Below are positions 9,212 to 18,952 of a DNA stretch of 64,000 bases, in pieces (positions within the stretch are counted from its first letter, which is position 1; every line of letters starts with the position of its first letter). Position numbers and translations under genes: made by a program. The DNA is from RI-153 sp041391225 (GTDB taxonomy: Bacteria > Chloroflexota > Anaerolineae > Caldilineales > Caldilineaceae), in the NCBI GenBank assembly GCA_041391225.1, contig JAWKOL010000020.1, positions 62,001 to 126,000 on the forward strand, given 5' to 3'. Under the pieces are notes generated by a model, which was given only the letters and a program-made list of their open reading frames with translations, had not been told where the DNA came from and did not search any database.

Positions 9212-10273
9212 TTAGTTCTCATCGAAACCGTACCCAACGCGCTCCAAGAGTTGCAGCGCGGCCGCCTGATTGTGGCCGTACTCGGCCATAGGCAGCGGAT
9301 CCACGCGCCATTCGCCCAACTCGGCCAGCAGCGGCTTCACATCGGCAGCCGGATTGGCCGGGAATTCGTTGTTGCTGCCCGGCAAGCTATCCGAGGTTGC
9401 GCCCTGACCTTCGGTGGCCAGCCATTCTAGCAGCCGGATCGCGTTGTCTTTGTTGCGGGCGCTTTGTAGCACGCCAAACGCCACAACGTTGCGATGGACG
9501 CCGGTTGTCTCTTGGTTGGCCCAAACGTGCTTCACAGCGAAGTCGGGATTCTCTTCAAGAATGTTGGCCAGATAGTAGTGATTGACGATCCCCACATCGC
9601 AGCCGCCTGCAGCGATGGTTTCCAGGATGCGCGTATCGCTGTTGATGAAGATCGGGTTGTTGTCCACCCACCCCTGTACGATTCGCTCGGCCTCTTCCAG
9701 ACCGTCGTTGGCGATGATCCCGGCGGTCAGGGCGATGGTATAGATGTGACTGGCCGGGCGCAGACAGAGCCGATCTTGCCAGCGCGGATCCGCCAAATCA
9801 GCGTAGCTGGTGGGGATTTCGTCTTCGCTGACGGTGGCAGGATTGTACACCAATGTGCGCACACGCTGCGAAAGACCGAACCAGTAACCGTCGGGTGAGC
9901 GCAGCATCTCGGGGATCGCCGCTGTCAACACCTCAGAATCGACGGCTTCCAGCACGCCTTCATCGGCGAGCAATTGTACGCTGCCGCCGTCGATGGTGAT
10001 CACCGCGTCGGCGGGGGTCTGCGCGCCCTCGGCCAGGATACGCTCAACCAGCGATTGGCTCGATCCTTGGGAGATCAACACCTCGATCCCTGTGTCCGCG
10101 GTGAACCGCTGCATCACTTGTTCCACAGCGCCGTAGTGCCGCGCCGAATAGACGTTGACAACCTTGCTCTCAGAAGCAGGCGTCGTAATCGAAAGCGGCG
10201 CAGCACAGGCGGTGGCCGTCAACAACACAAGCAGCAACACAAACACTCGGGCGGACTGGGGTATTCGTCGCAT
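9212..10273 (-). CDS. fbpA: Iron(III)-binding lipoprotein of ABC transporter (FbpA-like)
   Basis: 353 residues from the preferred start at 10273. That ATG follows an AGGAGA ribosome-binding site and gives a clean lipoprotein signal (MRRIPQSARVFVLLLVLL then TATACAA). An upstream ATG at 10318 would add 15 unlikely residues. The mature part begins VVNVYSARHYGAVEQVMQ, characteristic of ferric-ion-binding proteins. The paired tyrosines in VNHYYLAN (about Y233/Y234) match the Fe(III)-coordinating tyrosines of FbpA. First gene of the iron importer operon. Confidence 0.88.
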   Translation of the reverse strand: MRRIPQSARVFVLLLVLLTATACAAPLSITTPASESKVVNVYSARHYGAVEQVMQRFTADTGIEVLISQGSSQSLVERILAEGAQTPADAVITIDGGSVQLLADEGVLEAVDSEVLTAAIPEMLRSPDGYWFGLSQRVRTLVYNPATVSEDEIPTSYADLADPRWQDRLCLRPASHIYTIALTAGIIANDGLEEAERIVQGWVDNNPIFINSDTRILETIAAGGCDVGIVNHYYLANILEENPDFAVKHVWANQETTGVHRNVVAFGVLQSARNKDNAIRLLEWLATEGQGATSDSLPGSNNEFPANPAADVKPLLAELGEWRVDPLPMAEYGHNQAAALQLLERVGYGFDEN

Positions 10274-10669
10274 CGTTCTCTCCTGATGATGAATCAATGT
10301 GCTAGGTTCGGGTGGCAACCACGCTCGACCGTGAATTCATGGATGTTTGAAAGCATGGCGTGTCAAACGCAACGTGCGACATGTTACCATCGAAATTGCT
10401 GCGTGTGTCCGCCGGTTTTGATCCAATTTTCGTCGGTGAGAGTGAAGCGCAATGCAAAGGGCATCTAAGCGGGGATTAAAGCGCGGTTAACTCAGGATGC
10501 AACTGCGTTTGAATGGCACGGGATACTTGGCAAGGGCTGAATAAGCCGCCAATTTGCAGTGGCAGACTTGGCTGCAACGCGCCGATGACCTGAGCCAGAA
10601 AGTCCTTCGAGAGCGAAACGGTGAACCGCTCGATCTGAAATCTCCTGTCGCAACACCGAGGGGGGATCG

Positions 10670-13554
10670 CTACCCCTGCCGCCGTGACGGATTCTCCAAC
10701 CGCACCGCGGACACCTTGTACTCGGGGATCTTGGCGTAGGGATCCAGCTCGAAATCGTGGGTGAGGACGTTGGCGGGCGCCTCGCGCCAGTGGAAGGCCA
10801 GGAAGATCGTCCCCGGCGGCACACAGTCGCTGATGCGGGCCTGGGTGCGCACCTGTCCGCGGCGGCTGTGGATCACCACCGGCCCGCCGTCGCGCAAGTT
10901 GACGGCTTCTGCGTCGGCGGCGTTGATCTCCACGTGTCCGCGCGGTTCCACCCAATCCAGGCCAGCGGCGCGGCGGGTCATGGTGCCGGTATGGTAGTGG
11001 TAGAGGATGCGTCCCGTGCTGAGGATCAGTGGGTACTCGGCGTCGGTGGCTTCGGCGGGCAGCCGCGCCGCCACGTTGTGGAACTTGCCCAACCCACGGC
11101 TGAAGCGCTCGGTGTGCAGGATCGGCGTGCCGGGATGCTCCGGCGAAGGACACGGCCACGTCAGCCCGTCACCGGCCAGGCGCGGGTGCTGCATCCCGGC
11201 GTAGCTCGGCGTCACCCGCGTCCTCGTCCATGATCTCGGCGGTGGGCGCAAACGCCAGCGCACCGCCGGTGACGTACGCCCCAACTTCTCGTCCAGGTGA
11301 CGGCTGAAGCGTTCGGCCAGATTACGATGATCTTGCCAATCGGGCAGCGCTTGCTTGGGCGCACGTCCACCACCGGCGCCAGCAACTGCACACGCCGCTC
11401 GGTATTAGTGAAGGTGCCGTCCTTCTCCAGCGCTGCCGCCAGCCAGAAACGCGCACTGATGTGGGCAACTGCGCCGACTCGCTGAGAAGATATCCTGCAC
11501 CACCAGAAAGTCGAGGCTGCGCAGCGCTTCTTCCACGTGGCTCAGGTTGGGTCGGAAACGTAGGTTCGCCCATCACGTACATAGCGCGCCTTGCCGTCGG
11601 TGACCGCGTGCATCATCTCTACCACGGTCAACCCCAACTCGCCCGGCAGCGCAGGGACCCACCCCTCGGCCACAGCGGCTCGTTTGGCGTCATCGGTCAC
11701 CGGTTGGTAGCCGGGGAGGACGTTGGGCAACTTGCCAGATCACAAGCGCCCTGCACGTTGGACTGTCCGCGCAAGGGATTGACGCCGGTAGACGGTTTGC
11801 CGATCTGCCCGCTCAACATGGACAGATTCGCCAGCGACAGCACCAGATCGGTGCCGTTGGTGCGCTGCGTGATGCCCATTGCGTAGAGGATCGACGAACG
11901 CCCGCGCTGCACGCCGGCTCGCTGGCGCCGTTGCCGTTGGACGAAGACGGCGCCACCGGCTCACCCAACGCCGATGACCGTTGCCCCAGCGTAAAGACGG
12001 GCGGCCCGTTCGATCAGCTCGGCGGGGACGCCGGTGCAACGCCGCCACCTCGGGCGTGTACTCTGCCAGCCAGCGGCGAAGTCGGCGAAGCCTTCGATTG
12101 CCCGTCTCGATGAACGCCTGATCCGCCCAGCCCTCGCGCAGGATCACGTTGTGCCATCGCCAAAAGACGAAAATGTCGGTCCCGGTGTGGGTTGCAGCCA
12201 GAGCGTGGCGTGATCCACCATGCCGATGCACCGCGGATCGATGACATCAACGATGCGCCGTCCTTCACGGCGCGCACCACTTCGTAGCTGATCACCGGGT
12301 GCGATTCCGACGTGTTGGAGCCGGTGATCAGGATGCAGTCGGCGTAGCGGATCTCGCGGATCGAGTTGGTCATGGCGCCGCTGCCAGAAGAATATTGCCC
12401 AGCCCGGTGACGGTGCTGGCGTGGCACAGGCGGGCAGCAGTGATCGATGTTGTTGGTGCCGATCCCGGCGGAAGAATTTCTGGAAGAGGTAGTTTCCTCG
12501 TTGGTGCAGCGCGCCGACGCCAACCCCGATCACCGCGTCCGGCCCATGCGCAGCCACGGTGGACGCCAGCCGCTCGGCCACCACGTCCAGCGCCATTTCC
12601 CAGGAGACAGGCACGAAGTCGTCCATGCTGCGCCGCTTGAGCGGGCTAACCGCGGGCACTTCCCACAGATCCGCACGGTGATGCCCAGTTCGTAGGCCAG
12701 ATCGCGGCGCATCGGCGGCTCGGTCGATCGATCCGGGCTGGAGACGAAATCCCACCCCGAACGTCCTTTCACGCGAGAATTCACCGTTCACTGCGGCGTC
12801 GGCGTAGCCTGCGGGCGTAGACTACTTCTTTCCCCTTTTTCACAAATTCCACGCTACAGCCACGCCGCAGTAGCTACACGGCGTGCGTTGCTGTGTAAAT
12901 TCCATTAACGGCCCCGGTGCAGGCGATCACCCGGCACCAGCGCCGCCATAGGAGAACGAACCTGCACACAACTGCACCAAAAGACACACGACGAATCGAC
13001 CATGAGATCGTCGAACGGTGTGGCGATGTGGCTGTCGAAGCCACGCCCGGAGAAGTCGATGGCGTTGCGCCCCACCACTTCGTCGCACACGCGCCGCATT
13101 GCCGCACAGGGATGCAGTATTGAAAATGTCGCGGATGAAGAAGGGTTGTCGTCGTGGTGATACAGGTGCGCCCTTCACCTCGAACGGGTAGCTGGTGGAT
13201 TGCACATCGTAGGCGTAGGCGTACGTTTGCGAGATCGCGAGCGCCGTTCTTCTCGCAGGTGACACAGTTGAGCGGGTGTTCCGACACGAAGAGATCGATG
13301 ATGTCGCAAACAGTTCGGTGATTGCTCGCTCTGTCGTGGTGATCACCATGCCGTCTGGCAGGCCAGGCCCTGCAACTGGAAGCGGGATTGGGCCGTCCTT
13401 CGATCTCCACCAGGCAGAGCCGACAACCCGCCCGACGGTTCAACTCGGGGTGGTAGCAGAGGCGCGGAATGTCGATGCCCACGGCCAACGCCGCCTCCAT
13501 CACCGTTGTCCCGGCGCAAAGAGAGGTTTTGCCGTCGATCTTCAATGTATTCAT
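10670..13554 (-). pseudogene. fdhA: NAD-dependent formate dehydrogenase catalytic (alpha) subunit, multiply frameshifted
   Basis: Oxidises formate to CO2 at a molybdopterin centre. Pieces in all three minus frames align with one protein of about 960 residues. The N-terminal 2Fe-2S domain is MNTLKIDGKTSLCAGTTVME with CRLCLVEIEG. The His/Cys cluster domain is SEHPLNCVTCEKNGA. Then come 4Fe-4S cysteines, GTNNIDHC followed by LCHA, AMTNSIREIRYADCI, GVNPLRGQSNVQGACDLA and a C-terminal dinucleotide-binding domain with STGRILYHYHTGTMTRR. The catalytic ligand is a Cys codon (TGC near 12424-12426), not a selenocysteine TGA. The gene needs at least nine frame corrections. The partner subunits beside it are intact, so errors are likelier than decay. 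Confidence 0.85.
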
Positions 13555-13567
13555 AGCTCAAAGAGGC

Positions 13568-13761
13568 GGAATTGATCCACGAAGAGGCACACGAAGGAAC
13601 CACGAAGCCAGAGGGGAGGAAAGAGGAGAAGGAGACGGATTACACGGATTTTCAGGATTTTCAGATGAATCCCCAAATCTTTTTTCCGCCGTCCTTTTTG
13701 TCCTGAAATCCGCGTCCATCTCTGCTTTTCTCTGCTTCGTGTGACTTCGTGGATCAATTCC
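13568..13761. repeat. 194-bp element with 27-bp inverted ends between two fdh genes
   Basis: The left end 13568-13596 (GGAATTGATCCACGAAG...) and right end 13735-13761 (...CTTCGTGGATCAATTCC) are near-perfect inverted copies. Inside lies a second palindrome, GACGGATTACACGGATTT against GAAATCCGCGTCC. It is non-coding and sits between the beta-subunit stop and the alpha-subunit start. Related sequence recurs at 24730-24867 and 48143-48360. Confidence 0.75.
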
Positions 13762-13770
13762 GGCTGTCCC

Positions 13771-15396
13771 CTACTCCTTTCCCCGTGAATGATCGCGTAC
13801 AGGCTCGAAGGTGCAACTGCCGGCGTGGCAGTGTTTGTCGTGGACGTGGGCGCGGTATTCGTCGCCGAAGTAGCGCATGGTGGTGATGATCGGGTTGGGC
13901 GCGGTCTGCCCCAGCCCGCACAGCGACGCCTTGTGGACGGTTTCGCACAGCCGGTCGATGCGCGCTAGATCGGCGGGGGTGGCGCGGCCCTGGGTGATGC
14001 TGGTGAGGATGTTGAGCAGTTTGCGCGTCCCCACGCGGCAGGGCAGACACTTGCCGCACGATTCTTCCTGGGTGAAGGTGAGGAAGTAACGGGCCAGATC
14101 GACCATGCAGGCGTGCTCGTCCATGACGATCATGCCGCCCGACCCCATGATGGCGCCGGTGGCGCGCAGATCTTCGTAGTCGATGCGGGTATCGAGCAGA
14201 TCGGCAGGGATACAGCCACCCGATGGACCGCCGAGTTGCACCGCTTTGAAGACGCCGCCGTCGCGGCAGCCGCCACCCACCTCGTAGATCAACTCGCGCA
14301 AGGACATGCCAATCGGCACCTCCACCAGCCCTGCGTTCTTCACCGCGCCGGCCAGGGCGAATGCCTTGGTGCCGCCGCTGCGTTCTGTCCCCAGCCCGGC
14401 GAACCAATCGGGGCCGTTGAGCAAAATGGAAGGGACACTGGCGTAGGTCTCCACGTTGTTGATGTTGGTGGGGTAGCCCCACAGCCCGGCCACCGACGGA
14501 TACGGCGGGCGCATGGTGGGCATGCCACGCTGCCCTTCGATGGAGCGCATCAGCGCCGTCTCTTCGCCGCAGACGAAGGCGCCAGCCCCTTCCTTCACGG
14601 TGAAGTCGAAGTTCATGCCACTGCCCAGGATGTTCCTGCCGATGAGACCGGCGCCGCGGGCCTGCTCGATGGCCTCGTGCAGCGCCTTCACCGCCAGCGG
14701 GTACTCGGCGCGTACGTAGAGATAGCCATGATCGGCGCCGATGGCGTAGGCGGCGATGAGCATCCCTTCGAGGACGCGGTGCGGATCGCCTTCGATCATG
14801 GTGCGATCCATGAACGCGCCGGGATCGCCCTCGTCCGCGTTGCAGATGACGAACTTGCGCGCCGCCGGCTGTTGCCGTGTCAGCGTCCACTTCTGGCCGG
14901 TGGGGAAGCCCGCGCCGCCGCGTCCGCGCAGACGGGCGTCGCTCACGGCGCGGATCACGTCTTCGGGGGACATGCCCAGCGCCAGGCGGAAGGCGGCGTA
15001 GCCGTCGTTGCCCAGGTAATCGTCCAACGAATGGGGATCGATGCGGCCACAAAGTTGTGTGGTCACCTTGATTTGGCGACCGAGGAAAGGATAGTCGGCC
15101 TGATCGGCGCGGCGGCTGACCACCGGCGCCGGGTCCGTCGGTCCTGTGGACGCGCCGATGCTACGATCCAACAGCGCGCCGACGTCCTCGGCGTGGACGG
15201 GGCCGTAGAGCGTGGATGCGTCGCCTGCGATCACCTCGACCAGCGGCTCGCGGTGACAGGCGCCCAGGCAGCCGGTACGCTGCAACCGGATCGGCAGATC
15301 ACGGCGACGGATCTGCTCGTCCAGCGTGCGGTAGACGGTTTCGGCCCCCGCCGCCAGCCCGCAGGTGGAAAGCCCCACACGGATCGTTGTCTTCAT
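13771..15396 (-). CDS. fdsB: Formate dehydrogenase beta subunit, NuoF-like flavoprotein
   Basis: 541 residues. Transfers electrons from the iron-sulfur chain to NAD+ via FMN. Residues about 1-100 form a thioredoxin-like 2Fe-2S domain (CGLAAGAE, TGCLGACHREP). The NADH/FMN domain follows, with RGRGGAGFPTG, CNADEGDPGAFMDR and GAGAFVCGEETAL. The C-terminal 4Fe-4S motif is ESCGKCLPCRVGT. Domain order matches FdsB/HoxF/NuoF of soluble NAD-linked dehydrogenases. Its ATG overlaps the stop of the NuoE-like gene by 4 bp, indicating translational coupling. In a formate operon, FdsB is a better call than complex I NuoF. Confidence 0.92.
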   Translation of the reverse strand: MKTTIRVGLSTCGLAAGAETVYRTLDEQIRRRDLPIRLQRTGCLGACHREPLVEVIAGDASTLYGPVHAEDVGALLDRSIGASTGPTDPAPVVSRRADQADYPFLGRQIKVTTQLCGRIDPHSLDDYLGNDGYAAFRLALGMSPEDVIRAVSDARLRGRGGAGFPTGQKWTLTRQQPAARKFVICNADEGDPGAFMDRTMIEGDPHRVLEGMLIAAYAIGADHGYLYVRAEYPLAVKALHEAIEQARGAGLIGRNILGSGMNFDFTVKEGAGAFVCGEETALMRSIEGQRGMPTMRPPYPSVAGLWGYPTNINNVETYASVPSILLNGPDWFAGLGTERSGGTKAFALAGAVKNAGLVEVPIGMSLRELIYEVGGGCRDGGVFKAVQLGGPSGGCIPADLLDTRIDYEDLRATGAIMGSGGMIVMDEHACMVDLARYFLTFTQEESCGKCLPCRVGTRKLLNILTSITQGRATPADLARIDRLCETVHKASLCGLGQTAPNPIITTMRYFGDEYRAHVHDKHCHAGSCTFEPVRDHSRGKE

Positions 15397-15935
15397 GATC
15401 GTTCCTCCTGCGTCGCTTCACCCGTCGCCGCGGCCAATGCCGCCCAGGCGTCCTCGGCGGTCATGCGCCCATGGGTTTCTTCGTCCACCACCACCACCGG
15501 GGCCAGACTACATGCGCCCACACAGGCCACGGTGAGCAGCGTAAACTGCCCGTCGGCGGAGGTTTCGCCCACGTCCACGCCCAGACGTTCGCGCAGCGCT
15601 TCGAGGATGGCCGCAGAGTTGTTGACGTGACAGGCGGTGCCGCGACAGATGCGGATCACGTGTTCGCCGGGCGGGTTGAGGCGGAAGAAGTTGTAGAAGG
15701 TGGCGATGCCGTAGATACGCGCCAGGGGGACGCCGGTATCACGCGCCAGGTAGCGCAGGTGATCGGCGGCCAGATAGCCGTAGTGCCGCTGGATCTCCTC
15801 CATCGCCGTGATCAGCGCGTCGGGCGCGCCTTTGTGACGCTGGATGATCTCGGCCAGCTCGGCGGGCGGCGGCTCGTTGAGCGGGTCACCGCGGTAGACG
15901 CGTTTGCGAAAAGAAAGCTTGGATCTGGACGCCAT
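15393..15935 (-). CDS. fdsG: Formate dehydrogenase gamma subunit, NuoE-like 2Fe-2S protein
   Basis: 180 residues. A thioredoxin-like 2Fe-2S electron carrier working with the NuoF-like subunit. The four cluster cysteines are in CRGTACH and CVGACSLAP, spaced as in NuoE/HoxE. The preceding helical part has ALITAMEEIQRHYGYLA and GIATFYNFFRL, both family hallmarks. It lies 9 bp after fdhD and overlaps fdsB by 4 bp. Confidence 0.92.
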   Translation of the reverse strand: MASRSKLSFRKRVYRGDPLNEPPPAELAEIIQRHKGAPDALITAMEEIQRHYGYLAADHLRYLARDTGVPLARIYGIATFYNFFRLNPPGEHVIRICRGTACHVNNSAAILEALRERLGVDVGETSADGQFTLLTVACVGACSLAPVVVVDEETHGRMTAEDAWAALAAATGEATQEERS

Positions 15936-15944
15936 TGTCTCTCC

Positions 15945-16847
15945 TCACTTTGGGGCGGGGTCCGGTTGGCTGGGCGCAGCTTGAGTGGCTGCAATTGCGG
16001 CGAACGCCGGATCCGCGGGGACGATGCGGCTGGGCGCGGTGTAGAGGCGAAAGCTGTCGCGGCGGATGTAGCCGATGATGGTGATGTTCCAGGCGTGGGC
16101 CAGGGCCACGGAGCGGTGGGTGGGCGACGTGCGCGAGGCGATCACCGAGACGCCCAGTTTGGCGGCTTTGCCCAGCATCTCACTGCTGATGCGCCCGGTG
16201 GTGACGATGGCGCGGTCTCCAGTGGGGATGTGTTGTTGCAGCGCTTTGCCCGCCAGCTTGTCCAAGGTGTTGTGGCGGCCCACGTCTTCGGTCCACAGCA
16301 GGAGATCATCGGCAGTACACAGCGCGGAACCGTGGACACCGCGCGCCAGGGGATAGAGTTGCTCGATGCTGCGCAGATCGAAGTAGCGGTCGATCACCTG
16401 CTGCGCGGTCAGCGTGGCGCGTACCGGCGTCGGTTCGCGCGCCGCCGTGAGGTCATCGAAGGTGACGCCGCCGCTACAGCCCGACGTGCGGATCACCCGG
16501 CGCGGCTGCGGAATGTCATCGCTGTGCAACCAGACGTCGACACAGGCGCCCTGCCGCGACAGTTCCAGCGCGGCGACATCGTCCATGCTGTGGATGAAGC
16601 CCTCGGTGTAGAGAAAGCCCAGGGCCAGCGCCTCGACCTCGATGGGCGACGCCATCAACGTCACCATTTCGCGGCCGTTGACGAAGAGACAGACAGCGGT
16701 CTCCTCGATCACGGCGCCGTCGACAGGTGACCAGTCCTCTGCCTGCGGCATGAGATAGACGATGGGTTGTGCGCCTGGGAGCATAGGCTTCGTTGCCTCG
16801 GTGGGTTGTGGGTTGGCTACGGAGTAGCCTACCACATTGGGGCGCAC
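15945..16847 (-). CDS. fdhD: Formate dehydrogenase accessory sulfurtransferase FdhD
   Basis: 300 residues. FdhD delivers sulfur to the molybdenum cofactor so that formate dehydrogenase becomes active. Conserved stretches are EALALGFLYTEG, LYPLARGVHGSALC, EDVGRHNTLDKLAG and TGRISSEMLGKAA. The loop that carries CxxC in E. coli reads TSGCSGG here, with a single Cys. The start at 16847 is the longest; ATG 16784 is an alternative that trims a non-conserved tail. It is the promoter-proximal gene of the fdh operon. Confidence 0.92.
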   Translation of the reverse strand: MRPNVVGYSVANPQPTEATKPMLPGAQPIVYLMPQAEDWSPVDGAVIEETAVCLFVNGREMVTLMASPIEVEALALGFLYTEGFIHSMDDVAALELSRQGACVDVWLHSDDIPQPRRVIRTSGCSGGVTFDDLTAAREPTPVRATLTAQQVIDRYFDLRSIEQLYPLARGVHGSALCTADDLLLWTEDVGRHNTLDKLAGKALQQHIPTGDRAIVTTGRISSEMLGKAAKLGVSVIASRTSPTHRSVALAHAWNITIIGYIRRDSFRLYTAPSRIVPADPAFAAIAATQAAPSQPDPAPK

Positions 16848-17273
16848 GCTGTGACGGTCACGTGACTAGTGTCGCGTCACCCCTGAAGTGATGGTCAACG
16901 AGCAGAGGGAGCATTCTCATGCGCTTGAGCGACCTTTTTGCAGTAGAGTCAAGTTGTGGAAACGGATTGGCGGAAACACGGATTCTTTTGCTCTGATCTG
17001 TGTTTTCCTCAATCCGTGTCCACAGGCTTCTTTCAGGGCAGGATGCTCTCTCCTCTTCTAGCGCGGCGATACAGCTATTCTCGGCTGAACAGCGTGGATC
17101 GTGTTGTTCGGATCATTGTAGCGAGGCGGCGTGAAAATGGACAACTGTGTGGGTACCGCGCCTGCGACGCTTTCTGCGACGTCGGCGGCGACGACTGGGT
17201 AACGGGCGATGCATAAACTGTAATTAGCAAGACCAAACGCCAAACCGTTCCCGCATAGCAAAGGAGATCAAAC
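16848..17273. repeat. Intergenic region with an R2 half-copy and an R4 palindrome
   Basis: About 426 bp between divergent fdhD and the small lipoprotein gene. Positions 16920-16952 (TTGAGCGACCTTTTTGCAG...) are the reverse complement of the left end of the R2 copy at 60006. Positions 16955-17024 form a hairpin with arms starting TGTGGAAACGGATTGG and ending CAATCCGTGTCCACA, family R4, as at 56800-56865. The remainder (17025-17260) shows no supported feature. Confidence 0.7.
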
Positions 17274-17605
17274 ATGAAACGCAACATGCTTTTGAGCGCC
17301 CTGGCCCTGTTGGTTGCCGCCAGTCTACTTAGCGCCTGCGTGATGGTCATCCCGATTCCCATCATGGTCGACGAATCGGGCGCCCCGCAGCTCGTCCTGC
17401 CCGAAAGCCGCAGTGCGAACACCTTCGAGCAGGTAGATCACCAGAATCTTGCAGAATACCAGGCATGGCTGGCCGGATACCAGGCCACCCCAGCGAGGTG
17501 ACGGGCATGGCAAACCGGTTCGATCAGATCGAAGACTGCCAATGCCTGGCGGAGTATCAAGCCTACATCAGCCGAAAGCTTCAGGCGCCGCCTGGAACTC
17601 GGTAA
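17274..17605 (+). CDS. Small putative lipoprotein with two LAEYQA-type repeats (one frameshift)
   Basis: Begins MKRNMLLSALALLVAASLLSAC, a clear lipoprotein signal and lipobox, with an AAGGAG site just upstream. The first frame stops at 17501 after NLAEYQAWLAGYQ. Shifting by one base in a CCCC run near 17488-17492 continues into ANRFDQIEDCQCLAEYQAYI and a stop at 17603-17605. The two similar segments FEQVDHQNLAEYQAW and FDQIEDCQCLAEYQAY suggest an internal duplication, supporting one protein of about 110 residues. Function unknown; no family recognised. Confidence 0.6.
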
Positions 17606-17639
17606 AGTGGAACGGGCGAGCGGAGGAATTGCGGAAAGT

Positions 17640-17681
17640 ATAGACAACGGGCGGCGGATCTCTCCGCCGCCCGTTGTCTAT
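17640..17681 (+). terminator. Strong hairpin terminator after the small lipoprotein gene
   Basis: A perfect 19-bp stem (ATAGACAACGGGCGGCGGA and its complement) encloses a TCTC loop, 34 bp after the repaired stop codon. A partial U-run follows (TGCTTGT). It probably also separates the convergent M20 gene. Confidence 0.8.
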
Positions 17682-17802
17682 GCTTGTACATGAACCGCGT
17701 TACCTGGTAAGCATCTTGCAATCCTTTGCTCAGCGCCAGGTAGGGTTACACGTCACCGCGGTGCAGGAAGCGACAACGGAGATCTTCATTTGGCTTCCTT
17801 TA

Positions 17803-18952
17803 TCACTTCAATTCCATCACCAACCCGGTCAACAGCGCAAGGCGGCCCGCGATCTGGTCGACTTCGATGTGTTCGTGGTCGGCGTCGCGCCATGACCGGG
17901 AACGCCCAGCCCATCCAACGTGGGGATGCCCAAGCGCCGGTGAGGTTGCCGTCGCTGCCGCCGCCGGTGCCGCCTTCTTGGAGGTCGAGGCCGAAGCCGC
18001 CCGATCTCCACGCCTGCGCAAACAGGCCACGGGTGATGTGATGCTCCAACGGCGGGCGGTTTTCGCTGCCTTCCACTTCGATGGCGCCCCTTCCAGCACC
18101 GGCTGCAAGTTGAACATGGCCTGGCTCACCCGATCCAGTTCGCTCTGCGACCACACGCGCAGATCGACCACAGCCTCGGCCTCGGCAGCGACAACGTTGG
18201 GCCGCGTGCCGCCGGAGACGACACCGACGTTGAGCGTTGTCCCCTTGTCCCAGTTGCTCAGGCCGTGAATGCGCAGGATCTGGTGGGCCAGTTCCTGGAT
18301 AGCGCTGATGCCCTTCTCCGGTTCCACGCAGGCGTGGGCGGCGCGCCCGGTGATGCGTACATTGAAGTTGCCACTGCCTTGCGCGTGGTCTTGATGACGC
18401 CGCCTGGCAGGGAGACTCCATCACCAGCACGTAGGCGGCGCGGCGCGCTTCGTCTTCGATGAGCCGACGCGACGTGGCGCTGCCCACTTCTTCGTCCGAC
18501 GTCGCCAGGATCACCACGGGCGGCTGGCAGCGTGAGTTTAAGATCTTGCACGCCGCGCAAAAGTACTCGGCCAGGATCAAGCTCGACTGCATGTCGAAGA
18601 TGCCGGGGCCATAGGCCCAGCCCTGCTCGTCGACGCGGAAGGGATGGGTGGTCAGCGATCCCACGGGCCACACCGTGTCGAAATGACAGAGGATCAGCGC
18701 GGGCTTGGCTGTTGGATCGGCCACGTGGGCGGTGTCATCGAAGACGCGCGCACGTGGTTGCCTCGCGCCGGGTTGAGGATCACCTCGGCCTGCGCCTTAA
18801 GCGGCTCGATAGCGTGCGGCCAGTCGTTCGGCGAAAGCATCCAGGCGCACTTTGTCATCACTGGGGGTCTCTTCCTCGACCACTTCGCGATCGCGTTGAG
18901 GGATTTCGTCTTGCTTCTGCTCGAAGTAGGATTGGATGGCGGCGTGGTTCAC
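17803..18952 (-). pseudogene. M20 family metallopeptidase (glutamate-carboxypeptidase-like), frameshifted
   Basis: A zinc-dependent amino- or carboxypeptidase-type hydrolase. The proposed GTG start at 18952 follows a GGAGG site and gives VNHAAIQSYFEQKQDE, then DDKVRLDAFAERLAARYRA. Frames then switch to ILCHFDTVWPVGSL (metal-binding HxD), GPGIFDMQSS (bridging Asp), ATSDEEVGS (catalytic Glu) and later RIHGLSNWDKGTTLNVG and NVVAAEAEAVVDLRVWS. The end is taken at 17803 (LLTGLVMELK). At least three indels are needed. Context gives no substrate. Confidence 0.75.

Noticed and set aside
10476..10669. Additional formate dehydrogenase subunit gene (FdsD-like) after the alpha subunit
   Set aside because: The open minus frames here give no recognisable FdsD-like sequence and no start with a ribosome-binding site.
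12419..12431. Possible selenocysteine codon in formate dehydrogenase
   Set aside because: The residue equivalent to the catalytic position is TGC in LCHA; the nearby stops come from frameshifts, and no SECIS-like hairpin follows directly.
13568..13761. Insertion sequence
   Set aside because: There is no room for a transposase and none is encoded nearby; only inverted ends remain, so it is listed as a repeat element.
13771..15935. NuoE/NuoF of respiratory complex I
   Set aside because: Context (fdhD upstream, formate dehydrogenase alpha downstream) and the N-terminal 2Fe-2S extension of the NuoF-like protein point to the soluble formate dehydrogenase; no other nuo genes are present.
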